This document shows positions 16,641 through 24,920 of a stretch of DNA of 64,000 nt, piece after piece (position 1 is the stretch's first letter; each line of letters starts with the position of its first letter). Origin of the DNA: Brevibacillus laterosporus (GTDB lineage Bacteria; Bacillota; Bacilli; Brevibacillales; Brevibacillaceae); the NCBI RefSeq assembly GCF_030489605.1, contig NZ_JAUKFY010000001.1, positions 372,001 to 436,000 on the forward strand, read 5' to 3'. A model generated the notes under the pieces. That model did not search any database. It had not been told where the DNA came from and saw only the letters and a program-made list of their open reading frames with translations. The translations under genes were made by a program, and so were the position numbers.

Positions 16641-17684
16641 ATGCAAGTCAAGCAAAAGGAAACCGTCAAAAAAGTGATCGTCATTGTCCTTTGCGTCTTA
16701 TTTTTAGCGTTATTAGCCTATCTAGGCACTGCTTTTCAACAATACAAGCAGATGACGCAAGATTGGTATGAGCCGCTTCCTCAGGTGAGCGGCTCTTCAT
16801 TTCCGCACAACACCTCCATTTTGCAGACGCCAGGGGTTCCCTTGGATCAGTCCCCCAATCTTACAGCCGAAGCGCTCTATCACAAAGAACAACCCCAATC
16901 CCTTCATCCCTTTAACATGATGCTAATCGGCACGGATAGTCGAAAAGGGGAGCGGGCACGCTCTGATACCCTGTTAATAGCCACCATTAATCCGATAACG
17001 CAACAAGCACAATTGATCTCAATTCCTCGTGATACCTATATAAAAATTCCCGGCAAAGGCTTTGATAAAGTAAATCACGCAACTGCCTATGGAGGGCCGG
17101 CTCTGTTAAAAAAAACCTTGGAAGACTACTTATCAATTAAGATTGACCGTTATGCCACGATTGATTTTGACGGCTTTCGAAAGCTTATTGATGAATTGGG
17201 CGGTGTAGAAGTAACTGTCAAAAAACGTATGAAATATACCGACCCTAGTGATGGAACCAATATTGATCTATATCCGGGCAAGCAGGTTTTGAACGGAAAG
17301 CAAGCGCTAGATTATGCACGCTATCGCAAAAGTGATTTAGGCCATGAAGATAGCGACTATGAACGAATTGCTCGTCAGCAGGAAATGATTCGGGCCTTAG
17401 CTAATAAAGGAGGCTCCATGGATGCTTTTTTAAAGGCATTTAAATTAATGGAGATCTTAGGCAAACATATTAAGACAGACCTGACGCAAAATGAAATTTC
17501 CGCGTTGCTTGTCACCTACTATGATCCTAAACAAAATCACATCACGACAGAGACCATTAGAGGACGTGATGAACGCATTTGGAATCATTCAACACTTGGC
17601 TGGTACTATTTGGTTTCATCCGGCGAGAGAGAACGAATCCAAGAAAAAATAAAAAAAGTATTGAATGCGAAAGCAGAAGAATAA
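16641..17684 (+). CDS. LytR-CpsA-Psr (LCP) family cell wall polymer ligase
   Basis: 347 residues. A short basic cytoplasmic tail is followed by one membrane segment at about residues 12-32 (VIVIVLCVLFLALLAYLG) and an extracellular LCP domain. Conserved motifs: NMMLIGTDSRKGERARSDTLLIATINP, SIPRDTYIKIPG, FDKVNHATAYGG, LNGKQALDYARYRKSD and DYERIARQQEMIRAL; the arginines and aspartates bind the polyprenyl pyrophosphate. LCP enzymes transfer wall teichoic acid-like or secondary wall polymers from undecaprenyl carrier to peptidoglycan. AAGGGGAAG precedes ATG 16641. It stands alone between two terminator-like structures. It is functionally related to csaB 3 kb upstream, as both act on cell wall polysaccharide. 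Confidence 0.92.
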   Translation: MQVKQKETVKKVIVIVLCVLFLALLAYLGTAFQQYKQMTQDWYEPLPQVSGSSFPHNTSILQTPGVPLDQSPNLTAEALYHKEQPQSLHPFNMMLIGTDSRKGERARSDTLLIATINPITQQAQLISIPRDTYIKIPGKGFDKVNHATAYGGPALLKKTLEDYLSIKIDRYATIDFDGFRKLIDELGGVEVTVKKRMKYTDPSDGTNIDLYPGKQVLNGKQALDYARYRKSDLGHEDSDYERIARQQEMIRALANKGGSMDAFLKAFKLMEILGKHIKTDLTQNEISALLVTYYDPKQNHITTETIRGRDERIWNHSTLGWYYLVSSGERERIQEKIKKVLNAKAEE

Positions 17685-17745
17685 CCAGAGATGATGCTCA
17701 CTTATTTTTATACTGCTAAAAATGCGAATACGAAAGATGTGGGGG

Positions 17746-17801
17746 AGGAAAGGCATAACTGTGAGTTGGAGTAGTCCATTCTGTTTCGGTTTGCCTTTCC
17801 T
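17746..17801. repeat. 10-bp inverted repeat upstream of lcfA
   Basis: AGGAAAGGCA at 17746-17755 and its complement at 17792-17801, with a 36-base loop and no T-run. The region 17685-17924 has no FadR-type operator that I can see. Confidence 0.35.
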
Positions 17802-17924
17802 GACTGGAAAGATTAGTAAAAAAATCTGGAAAAGTCTATCTATTTAGAATAAAATAGTCAAATAAGGAGAGATTGTGAATGTGAAGATGGGAAAGATGAG
17901 GTATCAAAGGTTGGAGGGAAAGCG

Positions 17925-19634
17925 ATGTTAATTGCCAAGCCTTGGTTATCTTGTTACCCAGCAGAAGTCCCCGCTACAGTGGAATACCCCCGTGTTCCAT
18001 TGACGTACTTTTTAGAAAAATCAGCACAAGATTATCCACAAAATTATGCTCTTTCTTTTATGGGAAAGCGCATGACCTATCAAGAATTGCTCACCCAATC
18101 CTATCGTTTTGCTCATGTATTACGAGCGCGAGGCATAAAAAAGGGAGATCGCATTGCCATAATGCTGCCAAATATTCCGCAAACCATAATTGCTTTTTAT
18201 GGAGCGATGTTTGCGGGAGCGGTGGTAGTTATGACCAATCCTTTGTATACAGAACGCGAATTAACGCACCAGCTTAACGATTCTGGTGCAGCTGCCATTG
18301 TCACCCTCGATCTCTTATACAACCGAGTGCAAAATGTTAAGTCAAATACCAAATTACTTCATGTATTTCTAACCAGCATACGAGATTTTTTACCCCCCAT
18401 GAAGAAAGCGCTTTACCCGATTGCCCAAAAATTTGATAAAAAAGCGGTGCCCGTGCCAGCCATTCTCTATCAGGATGGGGTGGAGAATTTTGTGCGTGCT
18501 CTAAAACAGGCGCCAACTGATCCTATCCATATTGAAGCAAATTGGGAGGAAGAATTAGCCCTGTTGCAATATACAGGTGGAACAACAGGTCTTGCCAAGG
18601 GAGTGATGCTTACCCATCGGAATCTTGTGGCAAACGCTGTTCAATGTAAGGCTGTTCTTTACAAAATGAAGCCAGGACAAGAGAAAATTCTGGGAGTCCT
18701 CCCCTTATTCCATGTTTATGGGCTGACTACCGTGATGAATTGCGGCCTGCAGATGGGCGCAGAAATCTTACTTGTTCCCCGTTTCGATGTTAAGCAAATT
18801 CTACAATTAATACAGAAGGAGCGGCCTACAATCTTTCCAGGGGCTCCTACGATGTATATCGGTCTTATTAATCATCCAGACATTAAGAAATACGATTTGT
18901 CCTCTATTGAGGCCTGTGTTAGCGGTTCGGCTCCCTTGCCTTTAGAGGTACAGGAGAGATTTGAAGAAATTACAGGCGGAAAGTTGGTAGAGGGCTACGG
19001 TTTAACCGAGACCTCTCCTGTTACCCATTCAAATAACCTGTGGGAAAGACGGGTTAATAGCAGTATTGGGCTGCCATGGCCAGACACGGAAGCTTGTATT
19101 ATCGACCCAGCAACAGACGAAGCAATGCCTCCAAATCAAATTGGTGAACTGGCTGTTCGTGGTCCGCAGGTGATGAAGGGATACTGGAATCGTCCTGAAG
19201 ACACGGCTATGGTTCTTAAGGATGGCTGGCTGTTGACGGGAGATATAGCATATATGGATGAAGAAGGCTTTTTCTACATCGTTGATCGAAAAAAAGACAT
19301 GATTATTGCTGGTGGATTTAATATCTATCCGCGTGAGGTAGAGGAAGTTTTGTTTGAACATTCTGCCATTCAGGAGGTTGCGGTAGTCGGTATACCAGAT
19401 CCATATCGGGGAGAGACAGTGAAAGCCTTTGTTGTACTAAAAGATTCCTATCAGGTGACGGAGGAGGAATTGAATGCTTTCTGTCGTCAGCGATTAGCTA
19501 GTTATAAAGTACCGCGTTCCTATGAGTTCAGGGAAGAATTGCCTAAAACGATGGTAGGTAAGGTGCTTCGCCGTCATTTGCAAGAAGAAGAAAAGAAGCG
19601 TATTGAATTAGAAAGTACAAGTAAATTGGGGTAA
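17925..19634 (+). CDS. lcfA: Long-chain fatty acid-CoA ligase
   Basis: 569 residues, full length for the FadD/LcfA group of AMP-forming ligases. The adenylate-forming motifs are present: YTGGTTGLAKGVMLTHRNL (P-loop), LVEGYGLTETSPVT, WLLTGDIAYMDEEGFFYIVDR and the C-terminal KDMIIAGGFNIYPREVEEVL, with the catalytic lysine in KTMVGKVLRR. It activates exogenous fatty acids to acyl-CoA at the inner membrane. GGAGGG precedes ATG 17925. It opens the conserved block lcfA-fadR-fadB-etfB-etfA known from Bacillus subtilis. Here a terminator and a separate promoter divide lcfA from fadR. Confidence 0.93.
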   Translation: MLIAKPWLSCYPAEVPATVEYPRVPLTYFLEKSAQDYPQNYALSFMGKRMTYQELLTQSYRFAHVLRARGIKKGDRIAIMLPNIPQTIIAFYGAMFAGAVVVMTNPLYTERELTHQLNDSGAAAIVTLDLLYNRVQNVKSNTKLLHVFLTSIRDFLPPMKKALYPIAQKFDKKAVPVPAILYQDGVENFVRALKQAPTDPIHIEANWEEELALLQYTGGTTGLAKGVMLTHRNLVANAVQCKAVLYKMKPGQEKILGVLPLFHVYGLTTVMNCGLQMGAEILLVPRFDVKQILQLIQKERPTIFPGAPTMYIGLINHPDIKKYDLSSIEACVSGSAPLPLEVQERFEEITGGKLVEGYGLTETSPVTHSNNLWERRVNSSIGLPWPDTEACIIDPATDEAMPPNQIGELAVRGPQVMKGYWNRPEDTAMVLKDGWLLTGDIAYMDEEGFFYIVDRKKDMIIAGGFNIYPREVEEVLFEHSAIQEVAVVGIPDPYRGETVKAFVVLKDSYQVTEEELNAFCRQRLASYKVPRSYEFREELPKTMVGKVLRRHLQEEEKKRIELESTSKLG

Positions 19635-19745
19635 ATCAAGAAAATGTGTCTAAAATGCGACAAAATTAGACATATGAAACGATTTCAGCACTTTTCCATC
19701 TAGGAAGAATTGCCTATCTATTCAAATAGAGTTACAATTACAACA

Positions 19746-19780
19746 ACGGTTTACCCTGACATGGGGTAAGCCGTTTTTTA
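19746..19780 (+). terminator. Intrinsic terminator between lcfA and fadR
   Basis: 11-bp stem ACGGTTTACCC (19746-19756) with GGGTAAGCCGT (19764-19774), one T-G pair, then TTTTTATTTT. Confidence 0.85.
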
Positions 19781-19791
19781 TTTTCCAATGC

Positions 19792-19820
19792 TTGACAGAG
19801 CCGGTTCTGTATTATAAACT
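19792..19820 (+). promoter_or_regulatory. fadR promoter
   Basis: A perfect TTGACA at 19792-19797. The -10 is TAAACT at 19815-19820 (17-base spacer) or TATAAA at 19813-19818 (15-base spacer). The FadR operator lies directly downstream. Confidence 0.55.
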
Positions 19821-19825
19821 TTTCT

Positions 19826-19843
19826 TGAATGAACATTCATTCA
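19826..19843. promoter_or_regulatory. FadR operator
   Basis: The 18-bp palindrome TGAATGAACATTCATTCA matches the B. subtilis FadR box (TGAATGA-M-T-A-N-TCATTCA) except for one central base. It covers the start site of the fadR promoter, so FadR should repress its own gene, with long-chain acyl-CoA relieving repression as in B. subtilis. Confidence 0.8.
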
Positions 19844-19891
19844 TTTCTGACAAAAAATAAGGACATCTAAGAAAGTAAAATGGAGGGTAAC

Positions 19892-20479
19892 ATGGCCAAA
19901 AAAACGGGGGAAAAGTATCAAGCCATTATAAATGCAGCCGTCACGGTGATTGCCAAGCACGGTTATCATAACGCGCAGGTATCGCGGATCGCGAAAGAAG
20001 CCAAGGTAGCGGACGGCACCATTTATCTCTATTTTAAAAACAAGGATGATGTTCTTATCTCGTTGTTTAACGAGAAGATGGGACAGTTTGTAGAGAATTG
20101 CCGCGAATTGACTTCTCAGGCTCAAGATGTTTCTGAGAAGGTGCGTATCCTCATTCGGAGTCATCTCAGCCAATTGGCGCAGGATCATAACTTAGCGATT
20201 GTGACACAAATTGAGCTGCGTCAGATTAATCCGGAAGTAAGTCAGGGTATTGGAGAAGTATTAAAATCATACTTTAACCTGATTGATGCAGTCGTTCAGG
20301 AAGGAATGGACTGCGGTATCTTCCGTTCAGATATTGATGTACGGATGGCACGCACAATGATTTTTGGTACGTTGGATCAGACGGTAACTTCTTGGATTAT
20401 GAAAGAATGTAAGTACGATCTCGTCTCTCTTGTGGATCCCATTCACAATCTCTTCCTAAAGGGACTCTGTAAAAACTAG
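19892..20479 (+). CDS. fadR: TetR-family fatty acid regulator FadR
   Basis: 195 residues. The TetR helix-turn-helix is at about residues 10-55 (AIINAAVTVIAKHGYHNAQVSRIAKEAKVADGTIYLYFKNKDDVL, given here by its ends: it opens with AIINAAVTVIAKHGY and closes with GTIYLYFKNKDDVL). The C-terminal ligand domain includes LRQINPEVSQ and TLDQTVTSWIMKE, as in Bacillus FadR. GGAGGG at 19882-19887 serves ATG 19892; the ATG at 19880 overlaps that site and is unlikely to be used. It sits between lcfA and fadB with its operator upstream, so it should control beta-oxidation genes in response to acyl-CoA. Confidence 0.88.
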   Translation: MAKKTGEKYQAIINAAVTVIAKHGYHNAQVSRIAKEAKVADGTIYLYFKNKDDVLISLFNEKMGQFVENCRELTSQAQDVSEKVRILIRSHLSQLAQDHNLAIVTQIELRQINPEVSQGIGEVLKSYFNLIDAVVQEGMDCGIFRSDIDVRMARTMIFGTLDQTVTSWIMKECKYDLVSLVDPIHNLFLKGLCKN

Positions 20480-20488
20480 ACCCCATTC

Positions 20489-20603
20489 AACCTAGGAAAT
20501 CTCCATACAGCGTTTTGAAAAAGGTCTTGATTATTTCACATCAATAAAACTTGTAAAAACACTTTTGTATAGGGATTTCCTCTGATACAATGTTGCCTAG
20601 GTT
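20489..20603. repeat. Imperfect nested inverted repeat in the fadR-fadB gap
   Basis: GGAAATCTCCATACA at 20495-20509 is nearly complementary to TGTATAGGGATTTCC at 20566-20580, and AACCTAGG (20489-20496) matches CCTAGGTT (20596-20603). A TACAAT -10-like element at 20586-20591 lies between the right-hand arms, so the structure may cover a promoter for fadB. Confidence 0.35.
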
Positions 20604-20665
20604 CTATTTTGTACAAAGCTGATCGGGCGCTCATTCACTCGTTCGGTGTAAAAGGGGGACAAAGC

Positions 20666-21442
20666 ATGTCGTATCCAAATCTTACGCTTGTAACAGAAGG
20701 AACTATCGCTATACTGACGATTAACCATCCGCCAGCGAATGCGTTAAATCATGCCACACTCACCAGTTTGGCTCAGGCTTTGGAGGATTTGGAGCAGAAT
20801 GACCAGGTAAAAGCGATTGTTATTACTGGCGAAGGGCGCTTTTTTATCGCAGGTGCTGACATTAAAGAATTTACTGCACTGGCTGAACAGAGTCCACAGC
20901 AGGTGGCGGAGCGAGGACAACAATTGTTTCTGCGAATGGAGACATTTTCTAAGCCGATCATTGCTGCAATAAACGGAGCCTGCCTAGGTGGAGGATTGGA
21001 GCTTGCCATGGCATGCCACATCCGTTATGTAGCAAAGGAAGCAAAATTAGGCTTGCCTGAGCTTAATTTGGGACTAATCCCTGGATACGGTGGTACGCAA
21101 CGTTTGCCGCGTCTGATAGGACGAGGAAAAGCTACACAACTTATACTGACTTCCGATATGATTGATGGAGAAGAAGCTCTTGCAATTGGTTTGGCAGAAG
21201 CTGTTTATCCAGTGGAACAGTTATTGGAAGAAAGTAAAAAGCTAGCTCATAAAATTTCAGAAAAGGGTGCGATTTCTGTCAAATACGCGCTGGATGCCAT
21301 TCACAGCGGTGTTGAGCTGGGATTATCTGCTGGAATGAAACGTGAAGCTGAATTGTTTGGGCAGGTATTTACTACTGAAGATATGAAAGAAGGCGTAACT
21401 GCTTTTCTTGAAAAACGTAAACCGCAATTTTCCAATCGATAG
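20666..21442 (+). CDS. fadB: Enoyl-CoA hydratase
   Basis: 258 residues, the crotonase family size. Oxyanion-hole and catalytic motifs are present: GRFFIAGADIKEF, then INGACLGGGLELAMACHIRY, LPELNLGLIPGYGGTQRLPRL with the two catalytic glutamate positions, and a C-terminal helix ending in FLEKRKPQF. It hydrates trans-2-enoyl-CoA to 3-hydroxyacyl-CoA in beta-oxidation. GGGGGA serves ATG 20666; the longer frame back to 20609 has no binding site. etfB starts 12 bases after its stop, and in B. subtilis the same neighbours form one FadR-controlled operon. Confidence 0.9.
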   Translation: MSYPNLTLVTEGTIAILTINHPPANALNHATLTSLAQALEDLEQNDQVKAIVITGEGRFFIAGADIKEFTALAEQSPQQVAERGQQLFLRMETFSKPIIAAINGACLGGGLELAMACHIRYVAKEAKLGLPELNLGLIPGYGGTQRLPRLIGRGKATQLILTSDMIDGEEALAIGLAEAVYPVEQLLEESKKLAHKISEKGAISVKYALDAIHSGVELGLSAGMKREAELFGQVFTTEDMKEGVTAFLEKRKPQFSNR

Positions 21443-21454
21443 GAGGTTTCAACC

Positions 21455-22222
21455 ATGAAAATCTTAGTTGCGATGAAGCAGACCTTTGACACCGAAGAAA
21501 AGATCATTATTCAGGACGGACTCATTAGTGATGATGGTGTGGAAACGATTATTAATCCTTATGATGAATATGCCATTGAAGAGGCAATCAAGCTGCGGGA
21601 TGAACTTGGCGGCGAGGTTATTGTAATGACAGTAGGCAAAGATGGTGCGGAAAAAGAGTTGCGCACCGCTCTAGCCATGGGAGCCGATCGAGCAGTGCTA
21701 GTAGATGATGAATCGTTATTTGGTGATGAATATACAACAGCAAAGGTACTAGCGGCCGTTGCCAAAAAAGAAGGATTCGATCTTATTCTAGGTGGACAAA
21801 TGGCTGTGGATTCGGGCGCAGGTCAAGGTGGTCCTCGTTTAGCTGAAGAGCTATCTATCAACCATGTTTCAACAGCGGTGAAAATTGACATTGAGGGTAC
21901 GACAGTCCGTGTAGAGCGCGATGTGGAAGGAGACATGGAGGTAGTCGAAACCTCCCTACCGGTCCTAATCACAGCACAGCAAGGGCTAAATGAACCTCGT
22001 TACCCATCATTACCGGGCATTATGAAAGCGAAAAAGAAACCATTGGATCGTCTGTCCGCAGATGATTTGGGGCTTACAGCAGAAGAGGTAGCAAGTAAAA
22101 CCGAGATCGTGTATCAATATGTACCGGAAAAGAAAGAAGCAGGTCGTATCTTGTCAGGTGATATTCCAAGCCAAGTGGCTGAATTAGTGCAACTGCTGCG
22201 TAACGAAGCAAAAGTGATCTAA
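21455..22222 (+). CDS. etfB: Electron transfer flavoprotein, beta subunit
   Basis: 255 residues. The start MKILVAMKQTFDTEEKI, the motif INPYDEYAIEEAIKLRDE and the signature GGQMAVDSGAGQGGPRLAEEL identify EtfB, the AMP-binding subunit. With EtfA it accepts electrons from acyl-CoA dehydrogenases and passes them to the quinone pool. AGGAGG lies 8 bases before ATG 21455. It is followed by etfA after 14 bases. No acyl-CoA dehydrogenase is encoded in the block. Confidence 0.95.
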   Translation: MKILVAMKQTFDTEEKIIIQDGLISDDGVETIINPYDEYAIEEAIKLRDELGGEVIVMTVGKDGAEKELRTALAMGADRAVLVDDESLFGDEYTTAKVLAAVAKKEGFDLILGGQMAVDSGAGQGGPRLAEELSINHVSTAVKIDIEGTTVRVERDVEGDMEVVETSLPVLITAQQGLNEPRYPSLPGIMKAKKKPLDRLSADDLGLTAEEVASKTEIVYQYVPEKKEAGRILSGDIPSQVAELVQLLRNEAKVI

Positions 22223-22236
22223 GGGAGGACTTCCAA

Positions 22237-23199
22237 ATGAAAAAAGTACTCGTACTAACTGAAGCACGTGATCATCAATTGCGTAACGTTTCCTTGGAGG
22301 CATTGGCTGCCGCTCAGATCATAGCAGAGGGTGGCGAAGTAGTAGCTGCTGCATTTGGCAGCGATGCAGATACATATGCCGGTGCGCTGGGTGAATACGG
22401 AGCGACTAGCCTTTATGCAGTAAAAAATGCAACATTAGACCAATATGCTCCGGATGCTTATGCACAGGCTTTGGTAAAGGTCATTCAAGAGGTGAATCCA
22501 GACGCTATCATAGCAGGGCATACAGCGATTGGACGTGATATCGCACCACGGGTTGCTGCTCGGTTAGGATTAGGTCTGATTTCAGATGTGACTAATGTGG
22601 AAGCAGGTCCAGTTTTTACACGTCCTATTTATGCAGGGAAAGCCTTTCAAAAGCGTATCTTCTCTGATGACAAAATATTCGTAACGCTCCGTCCGAACAA
22701 TATTGCGCTGGGCGAAGCAAAGCCAGGACAATCTGCTACAGTGGTCACGGTAGACGTAGAACTAAAGGATCTACGCAGTGTTATTAAAGAAGTCGTTCGC
22801 AAAACATCTGGCAAAGTAGATTTATCTGAAGCAAAAGTGATTATCTCTGGTGGTCGTGGCGTGAAGAGCAAGGAAGGCTTCCAGCCGCTAGAAGAATTAG
22901 CTGAGGTTCTAGGAGCAGCAGTTGGTGCTTCCCGTGGAGCTTGCGATGCAGATTATTGCGACTATGCACTGCAAATCGGTCAAACAGGTAAAGTGGTAAC
23001 ACCTGATTTATATATCGCTTGCGGAATTTCCGGGGCTATTCAGCACTTGGCCGGAATGTCAAACTCGAAAGTGATTGTGGCTATCAATAAAGACCCAGAA
23101 GCCCCTATTTTCCAAGTAGCTGATTATGGGATCGTGGGTGACTTGTTTGAAGTAGTGCCGTTGCTAACCGAGGAATTTAAAAAGGTAGTAGTAGGATAA
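22237..23199 (+). CDS. etfA: Electron transfer flavoprotein, alpha subunit
   Basis: 320 residues. The C-terminal FAD-binding domain shows ISGGRGVKSKEGF, GASRGACDADY, IGQTGKVVTPDLYIACGISG and AIQHLAGMSNSKVIVAINKD. It is the FAD-carrying partner of EtfB. GGGAGG precedes ATG 22237. It is the last gene of the fatty acid block, closed by a terminator. Confidence 0.95.
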   Translation: MKKVLVLTEARDHQLRNVSLEALAAAQIIAEGGEVVAAAFGSDADTYAGALGEYGATSLYAVKNATLDQYAPDAYAQALVKVIQEVNPDAIIAGHTAIGRDIAPRVAARLGLGLISDVTNVEAGPVFTRPIYAGKAFQKRIFSDDKIFVTLRPNNIALGEAKPGQSATVVTVDVELKDLRSVIKEVVRKTSGKVDLSEAKVIISGGRGVKSKEGFQPLEELAEVLGAAVGASRGACDADYCDYALQIGQTGKVVTPDLYIACGISGAIQHLAGMSNSKVIVAINKDPEAPIFQVADYGIVGDLFEVVPLLTEEFKKVVVG

Positions 23200-23223
23200 A
23201 ATATAACAAATTTGATTGCTTAG

Positions 23224-23258
23224 ACTACGGTTGCTTAAGATGGGACCGTAGTTTTTTG
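23224..23258 (+). terminator. Intrinsic terminator after etfA
   Basis: Perfect 8-bp stem ACTACGGT (23224-23231) with ACCGTAGT (23245-23252), followed by TTTTTTGC. Confidence 0.82.
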
Positions 23259-23379
23259 CTTTTGTTGGAAAATGATTTTAGAGTAAGAAAAGATGAAAAA
23301 ATCATATTTTAATGAAGAAAGCAGAGAAACAATATGCAGCGAAATAATCGCAAACCAAGTGAGTCAGGAGGGGAAGAAA

Positions 23380-24234
23380 TTGCAGCAACTGATACAAATG
23401 TCAAAACGTATTGTATATCTTACCCCCTATCAGGAGACGGATCGTCCCATATTAGCAGCAATAGTGGGAGATAAAAAAACACTTTTGATTGATGCCGGCA
23501 ATTCTTCCAGCCATGCGAAGTTATTTCTAGAACAGTTGGGTGAATTACACATCAAAGGTGATTGGTTAGTCCTCACACACTGGCATTGGGATCATGTATT
23601 TGGTTTAAAAGAAATGGATATGCCGATCATTTCACATAGTCAAACGCTACAACATATTAAGGAGCTAATGAATGTAACTTGGACAGATTGTGCTTTGGAT
23701 AAACGTGTTGAACTCGGAATCGAAATACCGTTTTGTGCAGAGGCAATCAAAAAGGAACTGGGAATGAATCGGGATATCACACTGTGTTTACCTGAGCTTA
23801 CATTTGATAGTCGAATGACGATTGATTTAGGCGGGGTAAGCTGTGTGATTGAACATGTGGGTGGGGATCATTCATCTGATTCCAGTCTAATCTATATCCC
23901 TGAAGAAAAAATCTTATTTGTAGGCGATTGCTTGTATCCAAATATCTATGCGAGCAAGTGGAATTACACGATTGAGAAATCACGAAGATTAGTAGAACAG
24001 CTTGAAAGATATGATGCAAATATTATTTTTCTATCTCATCAAGAGGCCCCTTTAATGAAAGCCGAGTTTGAAGAAGAGCTTCTGCTGCTAAAAAATACAG
24101 CTTTTCTCGCCGAAAAGTTCCAGGGTGATCAGGAAAAAATCAGGAAAGAGATGGAGGCACACCTCCAAAGAGAGTTAACTGAGGATGAGGAAGAAACAAT
24201 TTGCTTTTTTGTTCATGGATTTGAGCAATTGTAA
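23380..24234 (+). CDS. Metallo-beta-lactamase-fold hydrolase
   Basis: 284 residues from TTG 23380. The metal-binding motif HWHWDH is at about residues 70-75 (LVLTHWHWDHVFGLKEM). Further ligands appear in VGGDHSSDSSLIYIP and in ILFVGDCLYP, and a late His in IFLSHQEAP. This is the glyoxalase II-like MBL hydrolase fold; the substrate is unknown. A strong AGGAGGGG lies six bases or so before the TTG, and the fold begins soon after it; an ATG at 23293 would add 29 residues but has a poor binding site. It stands alone between the etfA terminator and trxA. Confidence 0.8.
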   Translation: MQQLIQMSKRIVYLTPYQETDRPILAAIVGDKKTLLIDAGNSSSHAKLFLEQLGELHIKGDWLVLTHWHWDHVFGLKEMDMPIISHSQTLQHIKELMNVTWTDCALDKRVELGIEIPFCAEAIKKELGMNRDITLCLPELTFDSRMTIDLGGVSCVIEHVGGDHSSDSSLIYIPEEKILFVGDCLYPNIYASKWNYTIEKSRRLVEQLERYDANIIFLSHQEAPLMKAEFEEELLLLKNTAFLAEKFQGDQEKIRKEMEAHLQRELTEDEEETICFFVHGFEQL

Positions 24235-24395
24235 CGAATGGATTCAACCATTTTGTAGCAGGATAAGATAGAAATAGGAATTATTTTTTCAAAGTATAAT
24301 GAAAGTATTTTGAGTCATGGTCAATTTTGGCTGTAGATGATATACTTTCAGAAGGATTTAAGTTATTTTTTAAGAGTAAAGGAGGATTTTATCCT

Positions 24396-24710
24396 ATGGC
24401 TATTACAAATGCAACGGATCAATCTTTTGCACAAGATATTGAACAAGGTACAGTATTGGTAGACTTTTGGGCTCCATGGTGTGGACCTTGCAAAATGATC
24501 GCTCCTGTGCTTGAGGATATGGATAAAGAAGTAGGCGAAAAGCTTAAAATCGTGAAAGTGAATGTTGACGACAATCCAGAATCTGCTGGTAAATTTGGCG
24601 TTATGTCCATCCCGACTTTGATTCTTTTCAAAGACGGTCAACCTGTGGACAAAATGGTTGGATTTAAACCAAAAGATGCTTTGATGGAAACAATCAACAA
24701 ACATCTGTAA
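24396..24710 (+). CDS. trxA: Thioredoxin
   Basis: 104 residues. The active site WCGPC sits in VLVDFWAPWCGPCKMIAPVL, the cis-proline in VMSIPTLILFKDG, and the C-terminus is the usual helix METINKHL. It reduces protein disulfides in the cytoplasm with thioredoxin reductase. AAGGAGG lies about 10 bases before ATG 24396; upstream in-frame starts have no binding site. The order etfA-trxA-uvrC is as in B. subtilis. Confidence 0.97.
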   Translation: MAITNATDQSFAQDIEQGTVLVDFWAPWCGPCKMIAPVLEDMDKEVGEKLKIVKVNVDDNPESAGKFGVMSIPTLILFKDGQPVDKMVGFKPKDALMETINKHL

Positions 24711-24762
24711 GATTGTTGAAAAGAACAAGTGCGTCTGAGTCGTACAGCATGCGTTCAAAAAG

Positions 24763-24796
24763 CCCGGCTCCTGAAAAGGGGTGCGGGTTTTTTTGT
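24763..24796 (+). terminator. Intrinsic terminator after trxA
   Basis: AAAAAGCCCG pairs with CGGGTTTTTTT around the loop GCTCCTGAAAAGGGGTG, ending in a run of seven T. Confidence 0.75.
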
Positions 24797-24920
24797 TTCC
24801 CATCCCAATCTTTATAAGTAGGAAAAAGAGAACAAGTGTGCTAGGATAAAGGATAGACGAAAAAAATTTGGATTCGGAAGAAATGGATTGAGTACATACT
24901 ACTAGGAAGGAGAACGCGAC

